Source: Pseudomonas sp. FP2335 | GTDB taxonomy: Bacteria; Pseudomonadota; Gammaproteobacteria; Pseudomonadales; Pseudomonadaceae | Direction: 5' to 3' | NCBI RefSeq assembly: GCF_030687535.1 | Contig: NZ_CP117437.1 | Location: forward strand, 2,191,501-2,255,500 | Length of the DNA stretch: 64,000 nucleotides | Shown: in pieces, positions 48,095 through 56,963 of the stretch | How positions within the stretch are numbered: position 1 is the first letter of the stretch | Layout of the letters: each line of letters opens with the position of its first letter | Position numbers and translations under genes: made by a program | The notes under the pieces: generated by a model | Told to the model about the DNA's origin: nothing | The model's input: the letters and a program-made list of their open reading frames with translations, nothing else | Databases searched by the model: none

Positions 48095-49651
48095 CTACGC
48101 GGTCTTCCGATCATTATTATTGTTGTTGTTGTTGTGGCTGAGCGCTGCGGCGAGCACCTGTTCCTGGGTGAGCCCGTCGTTGACGAAGTCGCCGCGCAGT
48201 TGGCCGTCGCCGATCACCAGCACGCGGTCGGACACTCCCAGCACCTCGGCCAGTTCCGACGAGACCATGATGATCGCCACCCCTTCGGCTGCCAGCGCGC
48301 CCATCAGTTTGTAGATCTCATACTTGGCGCCCACGTCCACGCCGCGTGTGGGCTCGTCGAGGATCAGCACCCGCGGCTTGGCCATCAGCATTTTCGCCAG
48401 CACAGCCTTTTGCTGGTTGCCGCCGGACAGGCTGGTGATCGGCAGGAACGGGCTCGCGGTCTTGAGGTGCATGCGCGCGATCTGCCGGTCGATGCTGCCC
48501 AGTTCGGCTTCGGTATCGATGCGCGTCAGCTTGGCATAGGTGTCGAGCACGGCCAGGGTGATGTTCTGGCCCACGCCGAAGTCGGGGATGATGCCTTGGC
48601 GCTTGCGGTCTTCAGGCACCATGCACAGCCCGGCGCGGATCGATTTGAGCGGTGTGCGGGTGTCGATCCGCTGGCCGTCCAGCCACACCTCACAGCTGTA
48701 ACGGCCGGGGTAGGCGCCGAACAGAGCCGACACCAACTCGGTACGCCCGGCGCCAACCAGCCCGGCGATGCCGAGGATTTCGCCGCGCTTGAGCGCAAAG
48801 GAAATGTCGTCGACGCGTTTGCGCCTGGGGTTGTCGACGTCGTAGCAGGTGACGTTGCGCGCCTCGAAAACCACCTCGCCGACCGTGTGGGGTTGCGTGG
48901 GGTAGAGGTTGCTCATCTCGCGGCCGACCATCTGCGTGATGATCTGCGCAATGTCCATGTCGGCCATGGCCGTGGTCGCGATGTGCTTACCGTCGCGGAT
49001 CACCGCGATGGTGTCGCACACCGCCGCCACTTCATCGAGCTTGTGGGAGATGTATACGCAGGCCACGCCCTTGGCTTTCAGGTCGCGGATGATGTCCAGC
49101 AACACCTCGATTTCCGAGCGCGTCAGGGCCGAGGAGGGCTCGTCAAGGATCAACAGGCGCGCGCGTTTATTGAGGGCCTTGGCGATTTCCACCAGCTGCT
49201 GGTAGCCGCCGCCGTACTGCGACACCGGCAGCGACACGTTCATGTCCGGCACCTTGAGCTCGCGCATCAGGGCTTCGGCGCGGTGGATCATCGCCGGGTA
49301 GTTCATGCGCCCGCCGGGCAGGGTCAGCTCGTGGCCCATGAAGATGTTCTCGGCTACCGACAGGTCGGGCACCAGGGTCAGTTCCTGGTGGATGATCACG
49401 ATGCCGGCGGCCTCGGTTTCGCTGATGGATTGGGCCTTGAGCGGTTGCCCGTGCCAGAGGATTTCACCGTCCCAGGTGCCGTGGGGGTAGACCGCCGACA
49501 GCACCTTCATCAAGGTGGATTTACCGGCACCGTTCTCGCCGCACAGGCCGATGCATTCCCCCGGCCGCACCTTGAGGTCGATGCCGTTGAGGGCGTTGAC
49601 ACCGCCAAAGCGTTTGACGATGCCGTTCATTTGCAGCAGGTAGTCGGCCAT
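48095..49651 (-). CDS. xylG: D-xylose ABC transporter double ATP-binding protein
   Basis: A protein of about 518 residues with two ABC domains. The first has Walker [10 protein letters not shown] and signature [10 protein letters not shown]; the second has a degenerate Walker A ([12 protein letters not shown]), signature [13 protein letters not shown] and Walker [11 protein letters not shown], as usual in this family. The start is ATG at 49651 or a GTG three codons earlier that overlaps the xylF stop. The C-terminus ends in seven consecutive Asn before DRKTA, encoded by a trinucleotide run (48113-48133). Confidence 0.92.
   Translation of the reverse strand: MADYLLQMNGIVKRFGGVNALNGIDLKVRPGECIGLCGENGAGKSTLMKVLSAVYPHGTWDGEILWHGQPLKAQSISETEAAGIVIIHQELTLVPDLSVAENIFMGHELTLPGGRMNYPAMIHRAEALMRELKVPDMNVSLPVSQYGGGYQQLVEIAKALNKRARLLILDEPSSALTRSEIEVLLDIIRDLKAKGVACVYISHKLDEVAAVCDTIAVIRDGKHIATTAMADMDIAQIITQMVGREMSNLYPTQPHTVGEVVFEARNVTCYDVDNPRRKRVDDISFALKRGEILGIAGLVGAGRTELVSALFGAYPGRYSCEVWLDGQRIDTRTPLKSIRAGLCMVPEDRKRQGIIPDFGVGQNITLAVLDTYAKLTRIDTEAELGSIDRQIARMHLKTASPFLPITSLSGGNQQKAVLAKMLMAKPRVLILDEPTRGVDVGAKYEIYKLMGALAAEGVAIIMVSSELAEVLGVSDRVLVIGDGQLRGDFVNDGLTQEQVLAAALSHNNNNNNNDRKTA
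48113..48133 (-). repeat. Trinucleotide run coding seven Asn at the end of xylG
   Basis: Four AAC and three AAT codons in a row, 21 bases, lie seven codons or fewer from the xylG stop and just before the xylH start. Such runs can change length by replication slippage; in-frame changes would only alter the tail length. Confidence 0.85.
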
Positions 49652-49656
49652 GGCGG

Positions 49657-50649
49657 TCACTGCCCGGCAATCTGCTCTTTGGTGTAGAACCCGTCTTTCT
49701 CCAACAGGTCGATATTGGCCTTGGTCAGCGGGGTCGGGGTCAGCAGGATGGTGTCGACCTTTTTGCTGCCGTTGTCGTATTGCGAGCCGTAGGCCGGTTT
49801 TTCATTGCGCGCCAACTGCACCGAAAGCTTGGCCGCTTCGGTGGCGATCAGCTTGAGCGGTTTGTACACGGTCATGGTCTGGGTGCCGTCGATCACGCGC
49901 TTGACGGCGGCGAGGTCGGCGTCCTGGCCGGAGATTGGCACCTTGCCCGCGAGTTGCTGCGCGGCCAGGGCCTGGATCGCGCCACCGGCGGTGGCGTCGT
50001 TGGAGGCGACGATGGCGTCGATCTTGTTGTCGTTGCGGGTCAGCGCGTTCTCAACGATGCTCAGGGCCTCGGTGGGGTTCCATTCCTTGACCCACTGTTG
50101 GCCCACCACCTTGATGTCGCCCTTGTCGATGGCCGGTTGCAGCACCTTCATCTGGCCTTCGCGCAGCACCTTGGCGTTGTTGTCGGTGGGCGCGCCGCCG
50201 AGCAGGAAGTAGTTGCCCTTGGGCGCCGCTTGCAACACGCCACTGGCCTGCATCTCGCCGACTTTTTCGTTATCGAAGGAGATGTAGGCGTCGATGTCGG
50301 CGTTGAGGATCAGGCGGTCATAAGACACCACCTTGATCCCGGCCTTCTTGGCTTCGGCCACGGCGTTGGTGAGGACGGTGGCGTTGAACGGCACAATGAC
50401 GATCACGTCGACGCCCCGGGAGATTAGGTTTTCGATCTGGGAAATCTGCTTTTGCTCGTTGGCGTCGGCCGATTGCACGAAGACCTTGGCGTCGAGTTTT
50501 TCGGCGGCGGCGACGAAGTAGTCACGGTCGCGTGACCAGCGTTCCAGGCGCAGGTCGTCGATGGAAAAACCGATTTTCGGGTGGGCTGGGTCGGCCATGA
50601 CGGGCAGGGCGAGCAGGGCCAGGGCGGTGGCGATAAGTGTGCGTTTCAT
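49657..50649 (-). CDS. xylF: D-xylose-binding periplasmic protein
   Basis: A 330-residue type 2 sugar-binding protein with a signal peptide (cleavage after LPVMA). The mature N-terminus [20 protein letters not shown] and the [20 protein letters not shown] segment are typical of XylF. First gene of xylFGH, stop overlapping the xylG start region. Gene order xylA, hairpin repeat, xylF, G, H on one strand with xylR divergent suggests XylR-activated expression. Confidence 0.93.
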   Translation of the reverse strand: MKRTLIATALALLALPVMADPAHPKIGFSIDDLRLERWSRDRDYFVAAAEKLDAKVFVQSADANEQKQISQIENLISRGVDVIVIVPFNATVLTNAVAEAKKAGIKVVSYDRLILNADIDAYISFDNEKVGEMQASGVLQAAPKGNYFLLGGAPTDNNAKVLREGQMKVLQPAIDKGDIKVVGQQWVKEWNPTEALSIVENALTRNDNKIDAIVASNDATAGGAIQALAAQQLAGKVPISGQDADLAAVKRVIDGTQTMTVYKPLKLIATEAAKLSVQLARNEKPAYGSQYDNGSKKVDTILLTPTPLTKANIDLLEKDGFYTKEQIAGQ

Positions 50650-50701
50650 GGGTGTGCGTCCTTTTATTGTTGTTGGAAAGACTCAGGTGAAACGGGTTTT
50701 T

Positions 50702-50834
50702 GTAGTGAGCGGGCTTGCCCCGCGCTGGGTGGCGAAGCCGCCCCAAATCCAGACGCCTCGGTCTTTCTGATACACCGCGGCGTCCGGGTTTAGGGCGGCT
50801 TCGCCACCCGGTGCAGGGCAAGCCCGCTCACAAC
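50702..50834. repeat. Long REPIN-like inverted repeat between xylA and xylF
   Basis: GTAGTGAGCGGGCTTGCC and an inverted arm (ending GCTCACAAC, slightly mutated) enclose a long interior in which GGCGAAGCCGCC is again paired. It matches the repeat at 39244-39374, including CCCCAAATCCA and CTCGGTCTT. Lying inside the xyl cluster, it could reduce read-through from xylA. Confidence 0.88.
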
Positions 50835-50838
50835 GCGT

Positions 50839-52155
50839 TCAGCGGTAGATGAAGCGGTTGACGATGCCTTCGAGCATTTCCTGGCGGCCGCTTACCGCCT
50901 GCGGGTTCAACTCATTGGCAAACGCATGCTCGGCCAGCGACGCCAGGCTAAATTCACCCGCCAGCACCGCCTGGCCCAACGGTTGCTGCCAACCGGCGTA
51001 ACGCTGGTCCTTGAACTGTTGCAGCCGATCGTTCTGCACCATCGCCGCTGCGCGTTCCAGCGCCAGGGCCAACACATCCATGGCCGCTACATGCCCGTGG
51101 AACAGGTCCACTTCGTCCAGGCTCTGGCGGCGCACCTTGGAGTCGAAGTTATAGCCGCCATTCTTGAAACCGCCAGCCTTGAGGATTTCATAGGTGGCGA
51201 GGGTCATTTCCTCGACGCTGTTGGGGAATTGGTCGGTGTCCCAGCCGTTCTGCGGGTCACCGCGGTTGGCGTCGATGCTGCCGAAAATCCCCAGGGACAC
51301 GGCGGTGGCAATTTCGTGATGAAAACTGTGCCCGGCCAATGTCGCGTGGTTGGCTTCGATATTCACCTTGATCTCATGTTCCAGGCCGTATTCATGCAGG
51401 AAGCCGAACACCGTGGCGCTGTCGTAATCGTATTGGTGCTTGGTCGGCTCCTGGGGCTTGGGCTCGATCAGCAGGTCGCCCTTGAAGCCGATCTTGTGCT
51501 TGTGCTCCACCACCATGCGCATAAAGCGCCCGAGCTGTTCGCGTTCGCGCTTGAGGTCGGTATTGAGCAGGGTTTCGTAGCCTTCGCGGCCGCCCCACAG
51601 CACATAGTTGGCCCCGTTGAGCCGGTGCGTGGCGTTCATCGCGCTGAACACCTGGGCGGCCGCCACGGCAAACACCTCGGGGTCTGGATTGCTCGCGGCG
51701 CCGGCGGCAAAGCGCGGGTTGCTGAAGCAGTTGGCGGTGCCCCACAGCAGTTTGATGCCGGTCTGTTCCTGATGCCGCTCCAGGTGATCGACCATCTGTG
51801 CGAAGTGGTGGCGGTACTCCTTCAACGAGTGGCCTTCGGGGGCGACATCCGTGTCGTGAAAGCTGTAGTAATCGATGCCCAGCTTGGAGAAAAACTCAAA
51901 CGCCGCCTCGGCCTTGCCGATGGCCACGGCCATTGGCTCGCCGCTGCGCTGCCACGGGCGCTGGAAGGTGCCCACGCCAAACATGTCCGCCCCCGGCCAG
52001 ACAAAGGTGTGCCAATAACAGGCGGCCATGCGCAGGTGTTCACGCATGGGTTTGCCGAGGATCAGTTTGTTTGCGTCGTAGTGGCGAAAGGCGAGGGGAG
52101 CGTCGCTGTTTGGGCCTTCGAAGCGAACCTTCTCGACACCTGGGAAGTACGGCAT
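50839..52155 (-). CDS. xylA: Xylose isomerase
   Basis: A 438-residue metal-dependent enzyme converting D-xylose to D-xylulose. Family text is clear: [16 protein letters not shown] with the catalytic His, [17 protein letters not shown], and [18 protein letters not shown] with metal ligands. Length is normal for class II isomerases. It is divergent from xylR across a 139-base gap. The stop is four bases from the large hairpin repeat. Confidence 0.95.
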   Translation of the reverse strand: MPYFPGVEKVRFEGPNSDAPLAFRHYDANKLILGKPMREHLRMAACYWHTFVWPGADMFGVGTFQRPWQRSGEPMAVAIGKAEAAFEFFSKLGIDYYSFHDTDVAPEGHSLKEYRHHFAQMVDHLERHQEQTGIKLLWGTANCFSNPRFAAGAASNPDPEVFAVAAAQVFSAMNATHRLNGANYVLWGGREGYETLLNTDLKREREQLGRFMRMVVEHKHKIGFKGDLLIEPKPQEPTKHQYDYDSATVFGFLHEYGLEHEIKVNIEANHATLAGHSFHHEIATAVSLGIFGSIDANRGDPQNGWDTDQFPNSVEEMTLATYEILKAGGFKNGGYNFDSKVRRQSLDEVDLFHGHVAAMDVLALALERAAAMVQNDRLQQFKDQRYAGWQQPLGQAVLAGEFSLASLAEHAFANELNPQAVSGRQEMLEGIVNRFIYR

Positions 52156-52221
52156 GGCGTTTTCCTTATTATTCTTGGCGGTGTCTCGATACTAGCAACG
52201 GTGTTGGGGCTGGCGATTATG

Positions 52222-52248
52222 AAAATCACCAAGGGATGGTGCGATTTT
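52222..52248. promoter_or_regulatory. Inverted repeat in the xylA-xylR gap
   Basis: AAAATCACCA and TGGTGCGATTTT are inverted arms with one extra base, five bases apart, about 47 bases upstream of xylR and 67 upstream of xylA. A XylR operator is the likely meaning, though it does not match the Escherichia site in detail. Confidence 0.4.
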
Positions 52249-52294
52249 GAGTGGTGGGGTCTAGTCTGTCCCGACCGGCCCCAGGACAAAAACA

Positions 52295-53464
52295 ATGAAA
52301 ACCCTACCGCCCGTGCACCGCATTGCCTTGCTGTTCAACGGCAGCAAAATCTACGACCGCGGCATCATCGCCGGCATCGGCAATTACCTGAGCAGCACCC
52401 GCGCCTCCTGGGACTTGTTCCTTGAAGAGGACTTTCTGTGCCGCCTCAAGGGCATCGAACGCTGGCAGGGCGATGGGATCATTGCCGACTTCGACGATCC
52501 GCTGATTGGCGAGGCGCTGGCCGGGAGCCGACTGCCGGTGGTGGCGGTGGGTGGTTCCTATGAGGATGCGCGGGCGTATCCGAAGGGCATTCCCTACGTG
52601 GCCACCGATAACCACGGCTTGATGAAGCTGGCCTATGAGCACTTGATCGAAGCGGGCCTGACGCGCTTTGCCTGTTTCAGCCTGCCCGAGGCCCAGGCCA
52701 ATCGCTGGGCCCAGGAGCGGGAAAAAGCCTTTCGCCGCCTGATGCAGCGCGACGGCCTGCCCGTCGAGATCTATCGCGGCCTGGGCACCAGCGCACCGCT
52801 GTGGGACAGCGCCGTAGAGCAGCAGATCGCCTGGCTGCAGGGCTTGCCCAAACCCATCGGCATCATCGCCGTCACCGATGCCCGTGCGCGGCAGTTGTTG
52901 CAAGCCTGTCTGACCGCCGGGATTGCCGTGCCGGAGGAGGTCGCGCTGATCGGCATCGACAACGACCCACTGACCCGCACGCTCACGCGGGTGCCGCTGA
53001 GTTCGGTGATTCAGGGCACCGAAACCATGGGCCGCACGGCGGCGGCGCTGTTGCACCAGATGCTGCATGGCAAGCCGTGCAAGGCCGAGCAGATCCTGGT
53101 GCCGCCGGAGGCGATCAATGTGCAAGCCTCCAGCCTGCATCAACCCTTGGGCAACCCGTATGTGATGCAGGCGCTGCTGTTTATCCGCCAGTACGCCTGC
53201 CAGGGCATCAAGACCGCCCAGGTGGCAGCGTATGTGGGGGTATCGCGTTCATCCCTCGAGGCGCACTTTCGCCGCGAACGCGGGTGCAGCGTGCATGACG
53301 AGATCCTGCGTTTCAAGCTCGCGGCGGCCGCCAAAGGCCTGGAAAACCGTGGCCTGGCGATTGCCGACATTGCGCAGCGTTGCGGCTTCAAGTCGGCGCA
53401 GTACCTGCACACGGTCTTTCGTCGTGAGTTTGGTTGCACGCCAGGAGAGTATCGCCAGGGTTAA
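52295..53464 (+). CDS. xylR: Xylose operon regulator
   Basis: A 389-residue protein joining a LacI/periplasmic-type xylose-sensing domain (about 1-275; IALLFNGSKIYDRGIIAGIG at the start) to a C-terminal AraC helix-turn-helix pair (about 285-388; ISRSS-like VAAYVGVSRSSLEAHFRRER and FKSAQYLHTVFRREFG). This is the XylR architecture. It should activate xylA and xylFGH with xylose. Its stop overlaps the stop of the convergent luxR-type gene. Confidence 0.93.
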   Translation: MKTLPPVHRIALLFNGSKIYDRGIIAGIGNYLSSTRASWDLFLEEDFLCRLKGIERWQGDGIIADFDDPLIGEALAGSRLPVVAVGGSYEDARAYPKGIPYVATDNHGLMKLAYEHLIEAGLTRFACFSLPEAQANRWAQEREKAFRRLMQRDGLPVEIYRGLGTSAPLWDSAVEQQIAWLQGLPKPIGIIAVTDARARQLLQACLTAGIAVPEEVALIGIDNDPLTRTLTRVPLSSVIQGTETMGRTAAALLHQMLHGKPCKAEQILVPPEAINVQASSLHQPLGNPYVMQALLFIRQYACQGIKTAQVAAYVGVSRSSLEAHFRRERGCSVHDEILRFKLAAAAKGLENRGLAIADIAQRCGFKSAQYLHTVFRREFGCTPGEYRQG

Positions 53465-54174
53465 AAAAGCAGCCCCAGCAAGGCCGCCTTGACGGCCGCC
53501 TCGGCCTTGTTGCTGGCCTGGAGTTTGCGCATGGCGTTGACCAGATGAAACTTCACCGTACGGATGTCGATGGTCAGGATCATGCTGATCTCGAAATAGG
53601 TCTTGCCCAGTGCCGTCCAGCGCAAGGTTTCTTTCTCGCGCACGGTCAGGGGGCGGTCGATTTCAGGCAGGTATTTGTCAGAGAAAAAGCGTGTCATGGA
53701 CTCGTGCGCCAACTGCGTCAGCCAGATCAGCTTGTTTTCGACGCTCTCCAGCTCCAGCGCAGAAATATATTCACTGGAGCGTGAAACCGAGAGCAGGCCA
53801 ATCGCGTTGGGCCCCCGCTGGGAAGACAGGCACCAGCCATGGTTCAGCTGGTAGTGCCGCGCCTCCTCCCAGAAGGCCAATTGTTTGTGCTGTTGCGCGG
53901 CGGACCAATGCAGGGGGATGGAACGGGTCAGGCCATGTTCGACGGTAGGGTCCTGGACGAAGTAGTTCTCGCTGACGTACTTGCTTTCCCAGGCGCTCGG
54001 GTAGTTCGACAGCAGGACATAGTGCGGTGCGCCCAGCGGCAGCGGAATTCTTAGACCGTAGGAGCAGAATTCAAAGCCCAAGCCGGACGTAATGGCATGC
54101 AATTTATTGAATAGTTCATGTTCGGTCGTGCAGCCCGACACTGCCTCGACTAACGTTTCGCGCCAGTCATTCAC
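53461..54174 (-). CDS. LuxR-family quorum-sensing regulator
   Basis: A protein of about 237 residues with an autoinducer-binding domain and a C-terminal LuxR helix-turn-helix. Conserved binding-pocket positions are present: Y, W, Y, Y, DP and W in NYPSAWESKYVSENYFVQDP and LHWS; the DNA-binding end reads LTVREKETLRWTALGKTYFE. I place the start at GTG 54174 (TTG one codon earlier is also possible) because AAGGAA lies just upstream and the length is then normal. The longer frame from 54282 begins inside the lux box. Divergent from the luxI-type gene. Confidence 0.88.
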   Translation of the reverse strand: MNDWRETLVEAVSGCTTEHELFNKLHAITSGLGFEFCSYGLRIPLPLGAPHYVLLSNYPSAWESKYVSENYFVQDPTVEHGLTRSIPLHWSAAQQHKQLAFWEEARHYQLNHGWCLSSQRGPNAIGLLSVSRSSEYISALELESVENKLIWLTQLAHESMTRFFSDKYLPEIDRPLTVREKETLRWTALGKTYFEISMILTIDIRTVKFHLVNAMRKLQASNKAEAAVKAALLGLLF

Positions 54175-54272
54175 CAAGAGTTCCTTCCATGCTCGACGCC
54201 CGTCATAGCTGGGCGGAGTCGAATTATACAGGCTGTTCCAGGCGGCGGATGCATAGTTTCTGGGGGTAGTCC

Positions 54273-54292
54273 ACCTGCCCATTCGGGCAGCT
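54273..54292. promoter_or_regulatory. Candidate lux box
   Basis: ACCTGCCCATTCGGGCAGCT is 20 bases long, fits the NNCT-N12-AGNN pattern of LuxR-type sites, and has perfect CTGCCC/GGGCAG arms. It lies 58 bases before the luxI-type start and about 100 before the luxR-type start. Confidence 0.6.
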
Positions 54293-54349
54293 ACTCACAA
54301 AATCAACGGTTTGCTGTACTCGGCCAATAATATTGGTTGGGTGGTTGGC

Positions 54350-54934
54350 ATGCTTACGGCAGTAACAGGGACAGTGGGTGAACTATTGCCAGGCATGGCG
54401 AGTGCCCTGGCGAAGTATCGGTATGAGGTATTTGTCAAAGCCCTGGGCTGGCCCTTGCCGTGCGAAGAGGGGCGTGAGCTGGATGCGTTTGATCGCCCGG
54501 ATACCGTTTACGTTCTGGCCTGTGACCGTGATCGCGAGATCTTCGGTTGCGCCCGCCTGCTGCCCACCAATGGCCCGTACCTGCTGGGTGAAGTGTTCCC
54601 GCACTTGATGGGGGAAAGCCCGCCGCCGTTCTCGGCGGATATTTGGGAGCTGTCACGCTTTGCCATCAGCCAGCCCAAGGGGCAGGTGTTGAGCGCCGAG
54701 CAAGCGTGGCAGAACACGGTAAAGCTGGTTCGCGAAGTGATTGATGTGGCGCGCTCCAAGGGCGCTTTTCGCCTGATTGCGTTCAGCGCGGTGGGCAACG
54801 AGCGCCTGCTCAAGCGGATGGGCGTTACCACGCGCCGGATCTCGGCGCCGCACCTCATCGACAACCAACGCATCGTGCCATTCTGGATCGACATCGACGA
54901 CACCACCACCCGCGCCTTGTGCCTCGCGGCCTGA
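54350..54934 (+). CDS. Acyl-homoserine-lactone synthase (LuxI family)
   Basis: A 194-residue LuxI homologue. All the invariant residues can be placed: Arg24, Phe28, Trp34, Asp45, Asp48, Arg69, Phe83, Glu100 and Arg103, each one lower than in LuxI itself. It would join S-adenosylmethionine and an acyl donor to an acyl-homoserine lactone. The start at 54350 gives this alignment; the frame is open 13 codons further. It is divergent from the luxR-type regulator and followed 12 bases later by an acyltransferase gene. Confidence 0.9.
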   Translation: MLTAVTGTVGELLPGMASALAKYRYEVFVKALGWPLPCEEGRELDAFDRPDTVYVLACDRDREIFGCARLLPTNGPYLLGEVFPHLMGESPPPFSADIWELSRFAISQPKGQVLSAEQAWQNTVKLVREVIDVARSKGAFRLIAFSAVGNERLLKRMGVTTRRISAPHLIDNQRIVPFWIDIDDTTTRALCLAA

Positions 54935-54946
54935 AGCGGGTTATTT

Positions 54947-55645
54947 ATGATTGCGTTGGCCAGAGCCTTGTTGGTGCTGTTGTTGATCGTGTCGAGCTTT
55001 CCGTTTTTATGCCTCTACATGCTGATCAACCCGTCGAAGAACCGAAACCTGTACGTGGCCTGCCGAGTCTACGCGCTGATCAATCGCATCTGTGCGGTGC
55101 GTGTCGAGGTGCACGGCTTTGACCGCGTACCCACCACCCAACCCTATATTTATGTGGCCAACCACCAATGCAACCATGACGCGCTGATCGTGGCGCAAGC
55201 GCTCAACCCCGGTACGGTGATTGTGGCCAAGCACTCACTCAAATGGTTGCCGCTGCTAGGGCAGTTGTATTGGTTGACCGGCAGCCTGTTCATCGATCGA
55301 AGCAGCCCACGGGCGTCTATCGAGGGGTTGCGCAAGCTGGCCAGGCGGGTGGTGGCCGACAACACGTCGCTGTGGATCTTCCCGGAAGGCACGCGCACCC
55401 ATGGCGAAAAGATGCTCGCGTTCAAGAGCGGTGCCTTTCGGCTGGCCAAGGAAATGGGGGTGGGGATCGTCCCGGTGACGATCAGCCCGGCGGTGAACCA
55501 TATCGCTTACAACGCGTGGCGCAGGACTGATGTCAGCATCGTCGCCCATCCGCCCATCGAGGCGGATGAGGTCACGGCGATGAGCGCCAAGCAACTGGCG
55601 AACTACGCACGCGAGATTATCAACAACGCGCTGCCGGTGGCTTAG
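54947..55645 (+). CDS. PlsC-type lysophospholipid acyltransferase
   Basis: A 232-residue inner-membrane acyltransferase. After an N-terminal membrane helix, the HX4D catalytic motif is NHQCNHD (His, then Asp four residues on), followed by SLFIDRSSPRAS and FPEGTRT. It should acylate lysophosphatidic acid or a similar acceptor. It lies 12 bases after luxI, so is probably in the same quorum-controlled unit. HdtS of P. fluorescens F113 is a PlsC relative reported to affect acyl-homoserine lactone production, but this gene's link is only positional. Stop overlaps that of oprB. Confidence 0.87.
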   Translation: MIALARALLVLLLIVSSFPFLCLYMLINPSKNRNLYVACRVYALINRICAVRVEVHGFDRVPTTQPYIYVANHQCNHDALIVAQALNPGTVIVAKHSLKWLPLLGQLYWLTGSLFIDRSSPRASIEGLRKLARRVVADNTSLWIFPEGTRTHGEKMLAFKSGAFRLAKEMGVGIVPVTISPAVNHIAYNAWRRTDVSIVAHPPIEADEVTAMSAKQLANYAREIINNALPVA

Positions 55646-56907
55646 AAGGTCGCCTTGACCTGCAAACCCAGGACCAACGCGTCGTCGATCTTGTCCCCGG
55701 AAAACGCCCCCGGTTCGATGATGTATTGCACATCCGGACGCAAGGTCAGCCACGGCGTGGCCTGGTAGCCGTAGCTCAGTTCGATCAACTGCTCGGCGTT
55801 GTTCAGGTTGGGGTAATCGGTACCGGCGTTGAACGCCGCCAGTTCCTGCACCTCACGGCTGCGCGGGTTCGGCACGGCACGCCCGTAACCGAGGGCGAGG
55901 GTGTCACGCGGGCGGCCTTCGAACGGTTTGTACAACACCACGCCCGCGCCATACCACTTGCTGAACGGTGAGGCCGCTTCACTGGCCGCCGAGTATTGGC
56001 CAAATGCATGCAGCACGCGACCGGCGGATGTATCCGAGGCCCACACGGCCTGGTCGATCAGCAGGTAGTGCCCGCTGCGTCCACTCACTTCCTTGGTGCT
56101 GCCGATGCGTTTGACGTCGGAGCTGTCGTAGTAATAACCCACCTTGTATTCGCCCGGCAGGGTGCCCGCGTGCTTGTAGATCAGCTCGATGGGCACCACG
56201 GTGCCGGTGGTGTGCTTGGGCGTCAGATGCCAGGCGCGGCTGGAGTTGCCGTTGCTTTGCGGGTCGACGTTGAATGCCGCCACGCGCAGTTGCCAGTTTG
56301 GCGAGAGGTCGTATTTGACCCGTGCACCGAGGCGCGCATTCGGGTAGTTGGTCCAGCCGCTGCCGCCGGACATGTTCAGCGGGTGCCCGCAGAAACCGGC
56401 GTTCATGAAGTTGCACAGAACGCCGCTGTCGAGGCCGCCGAGGTCGTTGCCCATGGCCATGTAGCCAAGCTTGACGTTCAGCGCCGGGGTGAACAGCGTG
56501 CGCTCATAGCTCAACTCGGTGAGGCGGGTGTAGAGGCCGCCGTAGTTTTCCTGGATCGGCAGGCGGTTGCCCACCAGGTCTTCGGAGGCGCTGTTGCCGC
56601 GTCGGTCGTTGATGGTCAGCTGGATGCGGTCGCCGTTGTTGAAACCGTAGAGCTTGCCCAGGTCGAACTGCACGCCGAGCTTGAGGTTCTGCGAGTAGCG
56701 CGCCGAGCGGTGCATGCCGCCGTGGGCGTTGTAGGCGGTCTCGCCGCTGTAGTCGCCGGTGAAGCGGATGCCTTGTGCGTCGAGCTCGCGGCGCAGGCCG
56801 CCCCAGTCGCCGGTCAGGGTGCTGTCATCGGCTTGTACGGGCAAGGCTGCGCCCAGGGCCAGGCCGAGCAGCAGGCGCCCCAGGGACGTGTGAGAAGTGA
56901 GGGTCAT
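55642..56907 (-). CDS. oprB: Carbohydrate-selective porin OprB
   Basis: A 421-residue outer-membrane porin. Signal peptide ends at PVQA/DDS; the mature N-terminus LTGDWGGLRRELDAQGIRF and the final QVKATF are typical of OprB. It gives glucose access to the periplasm, where Gcd, encoded 56 bases upstream on the same strand, oxidises it. The ATG at 56907 yields the signal peptide directly. Confidence 0.92.
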   Translation of the reverse strand: MTLTSHTSLGRLLLGLALGAALPVQADDSTLTGDWGGLRRELDAQGIRFTGDYSGETAYNAHGGMHRSARYSQNLKLGVQFDLGKLYGFNNGDRIQLTINDRRGNSASEDLVGNRLPIQENYGGLYTRLTELSYERTLFTPALNVKLGYMAMGNDLGGLDSGVLCNFMNAGFCGHPLNMSGGSGWTNYPNARLGARVKYDLSPNWQLRVAAFNVDPQSNGNSSRAWHLTPKHTTGTVVPIELIYKHAGTLPGEYKVGYYYDSSDVKRIGSTKEVSGRSGHYLLIDQAVWASDTSAGRVLHAFGQYSAASEAASPFSKWYGAGVVLYKPFEGRPRDTLALGYGRAVPNPRSREVQELAAFNAGTDYPNLNNAEQLIELSYGYQATPWLTLRPDVQYIIEPGAFSGDKIDDALVLGLQVKATF

Positions 56908-56963
56908 GCGGGTTCTTCCAGACAGAAAGCGCGGTGCAGAGGGCACCGCGCTTGATCGAGGGG

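Noticed and set aside
47507..49687. A 726-codon frame opposite xylG and xylH
   Set aside because: Rich in His, Gln and Arg as usual for antisense of GC-rich genes; the minus strand encodes canonical xylose transporter proteins.
53461..54282. Full 273-residue version of the LuxR-type protein
   Set aside because: The additional 36 residues begin within the lux-type palindrome, are not family-like, and a good ribosome-binding site stands before the GTG/TTG at 54174-54177.
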